Shown: piece by piece, positions 1 to 8,508 of the stretch | How the letters are laid out: each line of letters starts with the position of its first letter | Numbering within the stretch: the stretch's first letter is position 1 | Notes under the pieces: model-generated | Told to the model about the DNA's origin: nothing | Database searches by the model: none | What the model saw: only the letters and a program-made list of their open reading frames with translations | Translations under genes and position numbers: made by a program | Origin: Bacteroidia bacterium | GTDB taxonomy: Bacteria > Bacteroidota > Bacteroidia > Bacteroidales > Paludibacteraceae | DNA: 64,000 nucleotides | Assembly: GCA_009930305.1 (NCBI GenBank) | Contig: RZYM01000011.1 | Coordinates: 1 to 64,000, forward strand | Reading direction: 5' to 3'

Positions 1-99
1 GGCGCAGCCTATTTTGAACTAAATGTTAGTGATAGTGCAAGCCGAGAGTAAATGAAAATTTATTTTCATTTGCCGAGGCGCAGCCTATTTTGAACTAAA
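1..99. repeat. Intergenic repeat with internal hairpin
   Basis: A 23-base string (ggcgcagcctattttgaact plus aaa) occurs at 1-23 and again at 77-99, both followed by a base and gtta. Between them lies a perfect hairpin, aaatgaaaat at 50-59 and attttcattt at 62-71, flanked by gccgag and gccgagg. This has the look of a REP/MITE-type intergenic element. The window starts inside or at the edge of the first copy, so the array may continue to the left. No coding potential is visible here. Confidence 0.7.
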
Positions 100-121
100 A
101 GTTATACAGGTTTTAATAGCA

Positions 122-157
122 TGTGAAATTTTTGCGTATTTACGCAAAAATTTCACA
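122..157. repeat. Long palindrome upstream of AAA ATPase gene
   Basis: Perfect 17-bp inverted repeat: tgtgaaatttttgcgta at 122-138, two-base centre tt, then its exact reverse complement at 141-157. An almost identical palindrome sits at the 3' end of the ATPase gene (1491-1525), and the GCGTA-N2-TACGC core recurs at 206-217. The size and the absence of a T-tract on one side argue against a simple terminator; a protein-binding site or the end of a mobile or repeated cassette fits better. Confidence 0.85.
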
Positions 158-161
158 TAAC

Positions 162-193
162 TTGTAGTAATTAAAATAAAAACCGTATATTTG
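162..193 (+). promoter_or_regulatory. Promoter for AAA ATPase gene
   Basis: A TTG at 162-164, 21 bases, then TATATTTG at 186-193, which matches the Bacteroides -7 consensus TAnnTTTG. Transcription would begin near 198-201, so the palindrome at 204-219 would sit at the very 5' end of the mRNA leader. The -33 element is only a partial match. Confidence 0.6.
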
Positions 194-203
194 CGATAAA
201 TAA

Positions 204-219
204 TTGCGTAAATACGCAA
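204..219. repeat. Short palindrome in ATPase leader (candidate operator)
   Basis: ttgcgta-aa-tacgcaa is a perfect 7-bp inverted repeat sharing its core with the long palindromes at 122-157 and 1491-1525. It lies between the predicted transcription start and the ATG at 233, a position suited to autoregulation. Whether a protein binds it is inference. Confidence 0.6.
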
Positions 220-232
220 AAAAATATATACA

Positions 233-1495
233 ATGGGAATAAAAAGAGATGATTATCTGCAAAAGCTTATAAACAGACGACACAACAAAATGATAAAAGT
301 TATTACCGGTATGCGTCGCTGTGGAAAATCTTACTTACTATTCAACATTTTCGCCGAATTTCTTAAAGGCCAAGGTGTTATAGAAGATCATATTATAAAA
401 ATAAACTTAGAAGATAGACGAAACAAAGATCTGAGAGCACCGGACAAACTGCTTGAATACATTGATAATAAATTAAAAGATGACAAAATGTATTACATTC
501 TGTTAGACGAAGTGCAATTAGTTGATGAATTTGAGGATGTTCTTAATAGTTTCTTACACGTTGATAACGCCGATGTATACGTAACTGGCAGCAATGCTAA
601 GTTTCTGTCAAAAGATGTGATAACTGAATTTCGTGGGCGAGGCGACGAAGTCCGCATATACCCATTAAGTTTCATTGAGTTTATTTCTGCCTTTCCTCAA
701 GATATAGACAGATATAAAATGCTAGCTGATTATATGACCTACGGGGGTTTACCCCAAATTGTTAGCATGGCTACAGCAGAACAGAAAAAAGAATATCTGC
801 AAAGTTTGTTCAATCACACATATATAAAGGACATAAAAGAGCGATACAAATTACTTGACGATGATGATTTGGATGAACTCGTCAATGTTCTTGCATCGGG
901 TATTGGGGGACTCACAAACCCGACTAAAATTCAACATACATTTCATACTGTCAAAAACAGCCGTATTTCTGTTGGTTCTATTAAAAATTACATAGATTAT
1001 TTGCAAGATGCATTTTTAATTGAAAAATCTATGCGCTACGATATTAAAGGTCGCAAATACATCTCGACTCCTTATAAATATTATTTTGAGGACCTAGGTT
1101 TACGCAATGCCAGATTAAATTTTAGACAAAGCGAACAAACGCACTTAATGGAAAATCTTATATACACAGAACTTCGCAGGCGCGGATATTCTGTTGATGT
1201 AGGACAAGTAACAGAAAACATAAAGAATTCTGCAGGCATTAGCCAACGACGACTACTTGAGGTCGATTTTGTATGTAATTACGGATATAAACGCTGCTAC
1301 ATACAATCAGCATACGCACTTCCTACAGAGCAGAAGCAACAACAAGAATTTGCTTCGCTCTTACGTATAGGCGATGCTTTCCGCAAAGTTGTAATTACCG
1401 GCAACACAATGCAAAACACCTACCAAAATGATGATGGAATTATCATTCTAAACTTATTTGATTTCTTATTAAACAAAGACAGTTTAGGATTGTGA
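233..1495 (+). CDS. AAA family ATPase with C-terminal DUF4143-type domain
   Basis: A 420-residue ATP-binding protein of the AAA_14/DUF4143 class, common in many copies in Bacteroidales and of unknown function. Residues 26-33 (GMRRCGKS) form the Walker A loop and LLDE at about 90-93 the Walker B; VTGSN near 117-121 resembles sensor 1. The C-terminal part keeps EVDFV, the first half of a PD-(D/E)xK-like nuclease core, but where an ExK would follow it has YIQSAYAL, so nuclease activity is doubtful. There is no operon partner: the gene stands alone between palindromes, and its stop codon lies inside the downstream one. The start at 233 fits the predicted promoter. The class is sure; the role is not known. 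Confidence 0.85.
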   Translation: MGIKRDDYLQKLINRRHNKMIKVITGMRRCGKSYLLFNIFAEFLKGQGVIEDHIIKINLEDRRNKDLRAPDKLLEYIDNKLKDDKMYYILLDEVQLVDEFEDVLNSFLHVDNADVYVTGSNAKFLSKDVITEFRGRGDEVRIYPLSFIEFISAFPQDIDRYKMLADYMTYGGLPQIVSMATAEQKKEYLQSLFNHTYIKDIKERYKLLDDDDLDELVNVLASGIGGLTNPTKIQHTFHTVKNSRISVGSIKNYIDYLQDAFLIEKSMRYDIKGRKYISTPYKYYFEDLGLRNARLNFRQSEQTHLMENLIYTELRRRGYSVDVGQVTENIKNSAGISQRRLLEVDFVCNYGYKRCYIQSAYALPTEQKQQQEFASLLRIGDAFRKVVITGNTMQNTYQNDDGIIILNLFDFLLNKDSLGL

Positions 1496-1525
1496 AATTT
1501 TTGCGTAAATACGCAAAAATTTCAC
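1491..1525. repeat. Long palindrome overlapping the ATPase stop codon
   Basis: gtgaaatttttgcgta at 1492-1507, centre aa, reverse complement at 1510-1525. It matches the upstream palindrome (122-157) except for the centre and the outermost base, and similarity continues a little further (TTTCACatAaCTTGTA against TTTCACgcAgTTTGTA). The TGA stop of the ATPase (1493-1495) falls within the left arm. The repeat could end transcription, but its identity to the upstream copy suggests a different or additional role. Confidence 0.85.
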
Positions 1526-1688
1526 GCAGTTTGTAATGAGCAGTTCTCCATATTAAAAAAATCTCTATTGAAAGTGCCTTTTGAGTATTCTCGCAGGACT
1601 CAAATAAAGCAGCAAGTACAATGATGTACAGCACAATAAATTATTTCGTTACTTACAGTTAATTTTATAACGCGACAAAATACAACAA

Positions 1689-1722
1689 AAAAGTTCACCC
1701 CGCAAAAGCGAGATGAACTTTT
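1689..1722 (-). terminator. Terminator of the susC-susD-susE-like operon
   Basis: Read on the minus strand, aaaagttcatctcgc pairs with gcggggtgaactttt (two G-U pairs) around a tttt loop and is followed by a run of six T. It begins 24 bases after the SusE-like stop codon. This is a standard intrinsic terminator; it could also act in the other direction. Confidence 0.8.
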
Positions 1723-1746
1723 AAATATTTTATAATCTTAATAAGA

Positions 1747-2865
1747 TTATTCTACAGGAGCTTCGCATGAAGTCCATTTGTATTGTTCAGCATTTGAAGC
1801 ATCAAAAAAGATTTCTGTATTGTCGCCCAAAGATTTGTTAGCGCAATCCTTCCATTCACCAACCTCAGTTTCAACATTTACTACATATTCCTGTAGTTGA
1901 TCATCCCAACTTGATTCTGTCAAACGGAATTTGTATTCTGATGTAGCTTGACCTGTTACGGTTGCAGTCCAATTCCCTTCTTCATTTAATACCATAGGAA
2001 TAGCTGTATTCCAAGCTGATTCTACGAAAGAACCAATGATATAAACTTGAGCACCTTCTGGTGTACAAGTGGGAGCTTTAAAGGAAATGTTGTACTCTTC
2101 GTCAGGTACACAAGGCACTGATTGCCACTGTGCAACATTTATGTAAACGACCGACTCAGAAATAATACCTAATTTATTATTTTCACCGCCGCAACCAATA
2201 ACTGCATTTTCATTGTCTTGCAATAAAGAAATTTGTCCGTCTTTCCATTGTGTTGTCCAGTTACCGTCAACTACACCACCTTCTTCAGGAAGCAAGCAAG
2301 CTTTACCATAATACTTGTAAGTAGTACCAGCATCATCCATTCCTTCGCCTAAAGTCAAATCAACAGAATACCAATTTTCATAGCCTTCAATTGCCTCAAA
2401 ACTAACTTCAGGAACTGTTGACCAACCATCATTTGTTCCTTTAAATACAATGCCGAAGCAAGATGTACCTGCAGGGATATGAATAGCTACTGTTGCATGA
2501 CCTGCAGCCGGAGCAGGTAGTTCAGGTAGTTCAATTTCAGGAGCAACCACTGTAATCATACAAGACAATGTTTTGCCTTTATATGTAGCAGTAATTGTAC
2601 CACCACCTACAGCTTCACCAATAACAGTTAATTCTGTTTGACCGGCATTAGGAGTAATTTCAAAACCCGTGCCTTCTTTAGCCCAAACTACAGCACCTGC
2701 TTCTGTAACACCTTGTGCCGTAATTGTAATTTGCTCACCAACTTCAATCACTGCTTGAGTTGTATTCAACTTGAACTCAGGCTCGGTAGAAGAACAAGAC
2801 ACAAAAGACATAAGAGCTGCAACAGCTGCACCTACGCCCCAAAATAACATTTTTTTTGTTTTCAT
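1747..2865 (-). CDS. SusE-like surface lipoprotein, starch-binding
   Basis: The 372-residue product starts at the internal Met (MKTKKMLFWGVG), not at the ORF-track start, because this gives a proper lipoprotein signal ending in SFVSC. The mature N-terminus CSSTEPEF carries acidic residues near the Cys, as in surface-exported Bacteroidota lipoproteins. An Ig-like segment (about 28-105) is followed by two carbohydrate-binding-like stretches; the last (GAQVYIIGSFVESAWN...GNWTATV) resembles the starch-binding modules of SusE/SusF. It is third in the operon after susC and susD, 202 bases behind susD. It probably holds starch or a similar glucan at the cell surface; the exact ligand is inferred from context. 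Confidence 0.75.
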   Translation of the reverse strand: MKTKKMLFWGVGAAVAALMSFVSCSSTEPEFKLNTTQAVIEVGEQITITAQGVTEAGAVVWAKEGTGFEITPNAGQTELTVIGEAVGGGTITATYKGKTLSCMITVVAPEIELPELPAPAAGHATVAIHIPAGTSCFGIVFKGTNDGWSTVPEVSFEAIEGYENWYSVDLTLGEGMDDAGTTYKYYGKACLLPEEGGVVDGNWTTQWKDGQISLLQDNENAVIGCGGENNKLGIISESVVYINVAQWQSVPCVPDEEYNISFKAPTCTPEGAQVYIIGSFVESAWNTAIPMVLNEEGNWTATVTGQATSEYKFRLTESSWDDQLQEYVVNVETEVGEWKDCANKSLGDNTEIFFDASNAEQYKWTSCEAPVE

Positions 2866-3067
2866 TTTTAAACGATTTATAGTTAATAAAAAGGTTCCTA
2901 AAACTTTATGCAAATAAAGCAATATTTTTTATTTTTTTCTAGAATTTAATTTACTACTAAACGAATTCTAAAATTTTATAACAAATAAATTACTTTTTTT
3001 TCTATTATCCAAATAAAACATGATTAATATTTATAAAAACCATAATTTTTAGATAGTCTTCACAATA
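2866..3067 (-). other. AT-rich susD-susE intergenic spacer with hairpins
   Basis: This 202-bp gap is wide for an operon. On the minus strand it contains a TAGAATT/AATTCTA stem (2940-2971) and a perfect CTTTAT-TTGC-ATAAAG hairpin (2904-2919) followed by TTTTAGG. No TAnnTTTG promoter is visible. The hairpins may lower or protect susE-like mRNA relative to susCD; this is inference. Confidence 0.4.
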
Positions 3068-4912
3068 TTAATTGCTATATCCGGTATTTTGTTCCCATCT
3101 TGGTTCTGTTGTTAGCACCTCGTAATAGATAGGGAACCATTTTAAATATGCGCCATGGTTTGATACAAAGCCCCAATTTGCTGTTGTAAATGTACCAAAA
3201 CGAATCATATCACGTCTACGAACCATTTCTTGAACAAATTCGCGACCACGTTCATCGTATATTTCATCTAAAGTTAATGTACCTGTAGTATATGCATCCA
3301 AACCTACACGCGTACGCATCAATTGGAAATCAGATGTTGCTAACAATTCTCCTAAATTACCATCAGCACCACGAAGTATAGCTTCAGCTTTCATATAAAG
3401 CACATCAGCATAACGTAAGATGACGAAGTCATTCTCACAATACATGTATGTACCGGTTTTATCCACTTCGTATTTAACACAGCGTGCGCCACTATTCCAA
3501 GACACATTATCAACTGTCGGTGCTTTCGTATACAAACGTTCGGTTTCGTATTTTAAGTTCAAAAACTCATTGTAAGTTTTCGCTTGTTCTGCGGTTAATT
3601 TGTCTCCTACATTCAATGCGGGACTAGGAATGATTTCCGAATTTAAAAAATCAACATCAGTTTGTGTCAAAGCTTTGGTAGATGAATACGAATATTTATA
3701 TGTGTCATCATAACCATAAATATTTGGCGAAATAATTACCCTATCATTATTCTCATCAAGAGCAATAGCTGTATTATCCTTGTTAAATACAGGACCTACA
3801 AACCAACCGCGACGATTTTCATCACGCGTACCACCGGTTACAAGATCTTGACTTCCTATACCACGTACATCATCCAGATCGTATTTAGAAAGGAATTCTG
3901 TTGTTCCCAAGAAACCGTTCCAAGGCTTAATTTGCATTTTCCATATTTGCTCATGATTATAATGCAAGGTAAGCAATGTGATACGTAATTTGTTCATCGG
4001 ATTAGAATCAGTACCGCTACTTGCGTTGTTTTTAGATCCGTCCTCATCAATAACGAAGATATTTTCTTCGCTGTTACCATTTTGGATTGCGAAATTAGAG
4101 AAGTAATCGGGTGATATATGATATACATCCGAATCGATTACTTTGTCGCAAGCATCAACACATTTATTATATACATCGTATTGAGCTAACTTATCAGCCG
4201 GCACATCATAAGATTCTGCATTTAAATACAAGCGAGCAAGCAAAGTATATGCCATACCCTGAGTGACACGTGCATAGTTATAAGCTTTTGATGGTTCTGT
4301 AGCCAAAGGCATCTTTGGAGCATTCTCTTCGAGTGCAATAACTAATTTTTCCCATACTTCCGCAGGTGAGCTTTGAGGAACAAAGTCCGAAGAATAGCTT
4401 TCCGAATAAGGAATCTTTCCAAAGCAATCAAATAATGTATAATAATAAAAACTGCGAACAACTACCAATTCAGCATAATACTTGTCATAAGTCTCTTGAT
4501 CAAATAAATCTTTATACTCGTTTAATTGACTCAATGTCTTATTACACAGAACGGCACCTGAGTTACAATATTCCCAAACATACTTAAAGGCTTTACCCTC
4601 TGAGGTCCAATTATGAGTGTTAAGTTCACGCCAGAAGTTACCATCAGCCCAGTGACCGGAAGGTTGACGAACAGGACATACTGCTTCATCTGTAGTAAGA
4701 GTATTCAAGCCCCAATATGTCCAATGGTCATGTAACCATTTTACATTTGCGTAAACCTGACCTACAATTAAATCAAAATTATTTGGATCATCCTGCAAAA
4801 ATTGTTCTGTAGTCAATTGACCATAAGGAACTTCCTCAAGCATATCGTTACATGATGGAAACGCTCCGATCAACAATACGCCGGCCAAAATTTTTATCCA
4901 TTTGTTTTTCAT
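3068..4912 (-). CDS. susD: SusD/RagB family nutrient-binding outer-membrane lipoprotein
   Basis: A 614-residue SusD homologue, the lid subunit that closes over the SusC channel and captures the glycan. The signal peptide ends in a lipobox (GAFPSC), and the mature start CNDMLEE is acidic, typical of surface export. The N-terminal SusD-like region with TPR-like helices (for example LLARLYLNAESY) runs to about 300, and the C-terminal RagB/SusD signature (ILRYADVLYMKAEAILRGADG, RTRVGL, ERGREF) is intact. It lies 30 bp behind susC, as in nearly all such pairs. The neighbouring GH13 enzymes and SusE-like protein indicate starch or maltooligosaccharides as substrate; that assignment is contextual. 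Confidence 0.93.
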   Translation of the reverse strand: MKNKWIKILAGVLLIGAFPSCNDMLEEVPYGQLTTEQFLQDDPNNFDLIVGQVYANVKWLHDHWTYWGLNTLTTDEAVCPVRQPSGHWADGNFWRELNTHNWTSEGKAFKYVWEYCNSGAVLCNKTLSQLNEYKDLFDQETYDKYYAELVVVRSFYYYTLFDCFGKIPYSESYSSDFVPQSSPAEVWEKLVIALEENAPKMPLATEPSKAYNYARVTQGMAYTLLARLYLNAESYDVPADKLAQYDVYNKCVDACDKVIDSDVYHISPDYFSNFAIQNGNSEENIFVIDEDGSKNNASSGTDSNPMNKLRITLLTLHYNHEQIWKMQIKPWNGFLGTTEFLSKYDLDDVRGIGSQDLVTGGTRDENRRGWFVGPVFNKDNTAIALDENNDRVIISPNIYGYDDTYKYSYSSTKALTQTDVDFLNSEIIPSPALNVGDKLTAEQAKTYNEFLNLKYETERLYTKAPTVDNVSWNSGARCVKYEVDKTGTYMYCENDFVILRYADVLYMKAEAILRGADGNLGELLATSDFQLMRTRVGLDAYTTGTLTLDEIYDERGREFVQEMVRRRDMIRFGTFTTANWGFVSNHGAYLKWFPIYYEVLTTEPRWEQNTGYSN

Positions 4913-4942
4913 ATTATTATTCTTTTATTGTTTATACTAAAT

Positions 4943-7924
4943 CTAGAACGTTACATTCACACCAATCAAGAACGAACGGACTGTAGGATAAAAACCTACG
5001 TAATCAATGCCTGGATCCCAAACACTTGTTGTATTGACCTCAGGATCTATTCCTGAATAATTGGTTAGAGTAAATACGTTTTGAGCTGTAAAATAGAAAC
5101 GCAAATACTGACAATATTTATTTGGTTTCAAAGGTACTTTGTATCCTAATGTTATATTATCCAACTTCAAATATGAACCATCTTCCAAGTAATAATCAGA
5201 GAAATCAGACTGGAAGAATGTGCGTGTTCCATTTGCAATTCCTTCAACTTCAGCATAGAAAACATTTAAACCATTACTACCTTTTGAAGGAGCATAAGCC
5301 CAACGTGTTACGTTAAGTACATCATTTCCAACTACACCACGAAAGAACAATGATAAATCCCAATTCTTATAACGTAATGTATTGTTCCAACCGTATGTAA
5401 ACTTTGGTTGCGCATGACCCACAATTTGCTTGTCTAAATCATCAATAACACCATCTTCATTGAGGTCTTCATAAACTAAACTTCCATTTGGATTTATTTC
5501 ACCGGTCCATTTATAACCATAAAATGTTCCTACAGACTGACCTTCAGTAAGCAATTGTGTTTTTGAACCATTCAATTTATTACCATTAACTTGACCAGCC
5601 CATGTTGTTTCATAATTGAAACCCAATTCCGGATCAGACAATTTAACAATAGTATTGCGATTTAATGCGATAGTCGCTGATGTTGTCCAATTCCAATTTT
5701 TTGTTTTTACAGGAACACCTGTTACTGCAATCTCTATACCTTTGGATATCATTTCACCGGCATTTGCAAGTAATGTAGAGTATTGATAAGGAGGAGTTGG
5801 TACGTTGTATTCCCACAACAAATCTTTCGTATCACGGAAATATAAATCTATAGATCCATATAAGCGATTATCTAAGAATGCATAGTCAATACCAAGATTA
5901 TACTCAAACTTGCGTTCCCAAGCCAAATTAGAATTTGCATTTTGGTTTACTGTATATGAATATGCTTCGGTTCCATGATTATTAAAAGTACCACCTTGAG
6001 TTAACAACTCAACAGATTTCAGATCATCTTTCAAGTTATTACCAGTAATACCAAATCCGAAACGTAGTTTCAAGTCATTAACTTCCTTAACGTCTTTCAA
6101 AAAATCCTCACCACTGATACGCCAACCGGCGCTCGCAGCTGGGAACCAACCCCATTTAAAATTTGCGCCCATACGCGAAGAACCTTCACGACGTACAGAA
6201 GCAGACGCCAAATATTTTTCTTTGTAATTATAGTTCGCGCGAGCAAAGAAAGAAACCAAAGTATTTGAGTTGCGATAAGAACTCATTGTCATGTTAGTTT
6301 TTTCTACATCACCATCGCCAATCTTATAATATTTTATTCCGTCAACAGCAAAACCGCCGTTTGCGATTTCAGAACCATCATACCAGAAATTTTGATAAGA
6401 CGTACCCAAAACAGCAGCTAAAGCATGACCATTCCATTCATTAACATAATCAATTGTTCCTTCATATAATTGATTCATACTTCTACTGGTTTTACGTCCC
6501 GCCAAATTGGCATCAGATGCTTGATAATATTTTTTACTGTTTGACCAATAATCATAATTATCGCCTTCTTCAAATGCACCAAATCCGTTAATTTTCAAAC
6601 CAGGAACCGGCTTAATGTTTACAGTGGCCTTGACAGAACCTCTAAAATAATTTCCATCTTGATAAGATTCTTTAAGATTGTTATCAGCTATTGGATTCGA
6701 AGTAACGGTTCCGGTTGGAATATAATATGAACCATCTTCATTGTATATTGGCATTGTCGGATTCAGAATAGCGCCATTATCAAAACTACCACAGAAATAA
6801 TCATTCTTATAGTGCATATAAGAAAAGTCATATTGCAAATCCAACCAACCTTGCAATGCTTTTTGATTTGCAGCCAATTTAGCCATTATTTCTTGACGAT
6901 TTGAAGTATTCGCTATACCTTCAGCATTTTTGAAATTCACAGAACCACGATAGCTAAAATTTTTGGTAGCTCCCGATATAGCAAGATTATGATTGTGCGT
7001 TAATGCAAAATCGCGCATTTGTGTACTAACCCAATCTGTTTTATATCCTTTATCTGAGGCTTTACATTTACCATTAGTCATGGATTGCATTTCTAAAAAT
7101 TGATCAGCGGTTGCCATTTGCTGTTTGCTGGCATCCATTGCAAAAGAAGCATAACCCGAATATTCTACGCTAGTTGTACCACATTCAGCCACATTGCCTG
7201 AACCTGTACCTCTTTTGGTCGTTATCATGATTACACCGTTAGTACCACGTGTACCATAAATTGCGGCAGAAGATCCGTCTTTCAAAACATCCATTGATGC
7301 GATTTCTTCCGGAGCTATATTATCAATGCTTGTAACAGGAATACCATCAACTATATACAGTGGAGTTGTACCCGAACCTTTATCCAAAGTTGATGTACCA
7401 CGAATTTGAACATTAAATCCCGTGTTTGTAGGGTCACCACCACCTGTACGAGTTATTGTAAGACCAGCGACTTTACCTTGTAAAAGTCCCATCGGACTTT
7501 CTTTAACACCGGGATTAAAATTCTCTGCTTTTACGCTTGCTACAGAAGAAGTGATCTCTTTGGCTTTCTGTGAACCGTAACCAACAGCCACAACCTCATC
7601 CAAACGAGTTGTCATCTCACGTAAAACAACATCTATTTTGCTTTTGCCTGCCACAGCTACTGTTTGAGATTCGTAACCTGTGTAAGATACAATGAGTTTC
7701 GACTTTGCATCTACAGATATTTCAAAGTTACCATCATAGTCTGTGATGGTTCCTACGCTTTCACTACCTTGCAAAGTAATAAATGCGCCGATAATTGGCT
7801 CTCCAGCCTCATCTAACACACTACCCTTAACTGCAAGTTGTTGCGCATAGGCACATAGCCCTAACACCAACAAAGCTGCTGTAAGAATAGCTTTTCGTGA
7901 TTTTTTTAAGTTAGAAGTAATCAT
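4943..7924 (-). CDS. susC: SusC/RagA family TonB-linked outer-membrane transporter
   Basis: A 993-residue SusC homologue that imports oligosaccharides across the outer membrane with energy from TonB. It has a signal peptide (about 1-27, ending CAYAQ), a carboxypeptidase-regulatory-like domain (KGSVLDEAGEPIIGAFITLQG), a TonB-box-like segment before the plug (RLDEVVAVGYG), the plug with the SusC signature (IRGTSTLDKGSGTTPLYIVDGIPV), and a 22-strand-type barrel ending in an aromatic residue (VNVTF). It heads the susC-susD-susE-like operon and has a well-formed promoter at 8045-8076. The starch specificity is inferred from neighbours. Confidence 0.94.
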   Translation of the reverse strand: MITSNLKKSRKAILTAALLVLGLCAYAQQLAVKGSVLDEAGEPIIGAFITLQGSESVGTITDYDGNFEISVDAKSKLIVSYTGYESQTVAVAGKSKIDVVLREMTTRLDEVVAVGYGSQKAKEITSSVASVKAENFNPGVKESPMGLLQGKVAGLTITRTGGGDPTNTGFNVQIRGTSTLDKGSGTTPLYIVDGIPVTSIDNIAPEEIASMDVLKDGSSAAIYGTRGTNGVIMITTKRGTGSGNVAECGTTSVEYSGYASFAMDASKQQMATADQFLEMQSMTNGKCKASDKGYKTDWVSTQMRDFALTHNHNLAISGATKNFSYRGSVNFKNAEGIANTSNRQEIMAKLAANQKALQGWLDLQYDFSYMHYKNDYFCGSFDNGAILNPTMPIYNEDGSYYIPTGTVTSNPIADNNLKESYQDGNYFRGSVKATVNIKPVPGLKINGFGAFEEGDNYDYWSNSKKYYQASDANLAGRKTSRSMNQLYEGTIDYVNEWNGHALAAVLGTSYQNFWYDGSEIANGGFAVDGIKYYKIGDGDVEKTNMTMSSYRNSNTLVSFFARANYNYKEKYLASASVRREGSSRMGANFKWGWFPAASAGWRISGEDFLKDVKEVNDLKLRFGFGITGNNLKDDLKSVELLTQGGTFNNHGTEAYSYTVNQNANSNLAWERKFEYNLGIDYAFLDNRLYGSIDLYFRDTKDLLWEYNVPTPPYQYSTLLANAGEMISKGIEIAVTGVPVKTKNWNWTTSATIALNRNTIVKLSDPELGFNYETTWAGQVNGNKLNGSKTQLLTEGQSVGTFYGYKWTGEINPNGSLVYEDLNEDGVIDDLDKQIVGHAQPKFTYGWNNTLRYKNWDLSLFFRGVVGNDVLNVTRWAYAPSKGSNGLNVFYAEVEGIANGTRTFFQSDFSDYYLEDGSYLKLDNITLGYKVPLKPNKYCQYLRFYFTAQNVFTLTNYSGIDPEVNTTSVWDPGIDYVGFYPTVRSFLIGVNVTF

Positions 7925-8013
7925 GCATTGAATTTTTTAAGAGTTAATAAATAGGTTTTGTTAAATTTCTGTTTCTCAAAAATACAACATGTTTTACAAC
8001 ATATTTGCATTCG

Positions 8014-8030
8014 TTTGCGCGCCAAATGGC
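8014..8030. promoter_or_regulatory. Candidate operator for LacI-type regulator
   Basis: TTTGCGCGCCAAA (8014-8026) and the overlapping perfect palindrome GCCA-AA-TGGC (8021-8030) lie about 10-25 bases after the predicted susC transcription start. CG-centred, short-arm palindromes are usual LacI-family targets. The assignment rests on position and symmetry only. Confidence 0.35.
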
Positions 8031-8044
8031 ACTTTTACAATTGA

Positions 8045-8076
8045 CAAACGTACACTATTTTTTATATTACAACAAA
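8045..8076 (-). promoter_or_regulatory. susC operon promoter
   Basis: On the minus strand, TTTG (complement of 8073-8076), 20 bases, then TACGTTTG (complement of 8045-8052). Both elements match the Bacteroides consensus TTTG-N19-21-TAnnTTTG exactly. Transcription should start near 8037-8041, giving a leader of about 115 nt before the susC ATG. Confidence 0.8.
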
Positions 8077-8384
8077 TTTTATGATGTTTTTTTTGCAAAA
8101 TCTCATATTTACGAGTCAAAATGTTAAAAAACAACTGATGTAGTATTGATGTAATTGCAAAAATTCTGAAAATATCAATTACAGCGCATTATAATAGATT
8201 TTTTAATGCAAACGAGTACAATAGATTCTGCAAACATAACGGAGATTTAGAAATAAAAGAGCAATTTAATATTAACAAATTCGAGATATCATGTTTTTAA
8301 CAAATAAAACACATCACCAACTCAACAAATATTCACCTACATAAATGATTTTTTCTTTTGAACTATCACATTTGTTTATAACAC

Positions 8385-8416
8385 TTTGCTTTTTCACAAA
8401 AATATATATAGCTTTG
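8385..8416 (+). promoter_or_regulatory. Promoter of lacI-type regulator gene
   Basis: TTTG at 8385-8388, 20 bases, TAGCTTTG at 8409-8416: an exact match to the Bacteroides promoter consensus. The predicted leader is about 85 nt. Downstream genes up to 15245 show no equally good promoter, so this may drive the whole plus-strand cluster. Confidence 0.78.
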
Positions 8417-8508
8417 TACCTTAATCAATTTAAAATAATTTATAGATACAAAAGGGAAACGCTATTTTCTATTAAATCTATTACAAAATCACAATAATCA
8501 AATTACGC

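Larger units (their letters stand above)
7925..8508. other. Divergent regulatory region between susC and lacI-type gene
   Basis: A 584-bp AT-rich region without a gene. It contains one matched promoter for each direction (listed separately) and palindromes just downstream of the susC start point. GCAAACGA at 8207-8214 is repeated in inverted form at 8011-8018 (TCGTTTGC), about 190 bp apart. The long susC leader (about 115 nt) and the spacing would suit looping or roadblock repression by the adjacent LacI-type protein. The rest of the stretch, about 8080-8380, shows nothing else I can name. Confidence 0.6.

Noticed and set aside
122-1525. Calling the ATPase unit an insertion sequence
   Set aside because: No transposase is encoded, and no convincing target-site duplication is visible outside the palindromes; reported only as a possible cassette.
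1443-1634. 63-residue minus-strand ORF downstream of the ATPase
   Set aside because: It crosses the long palindrome and has no domain or plausible start; the repeat creates the open frame.
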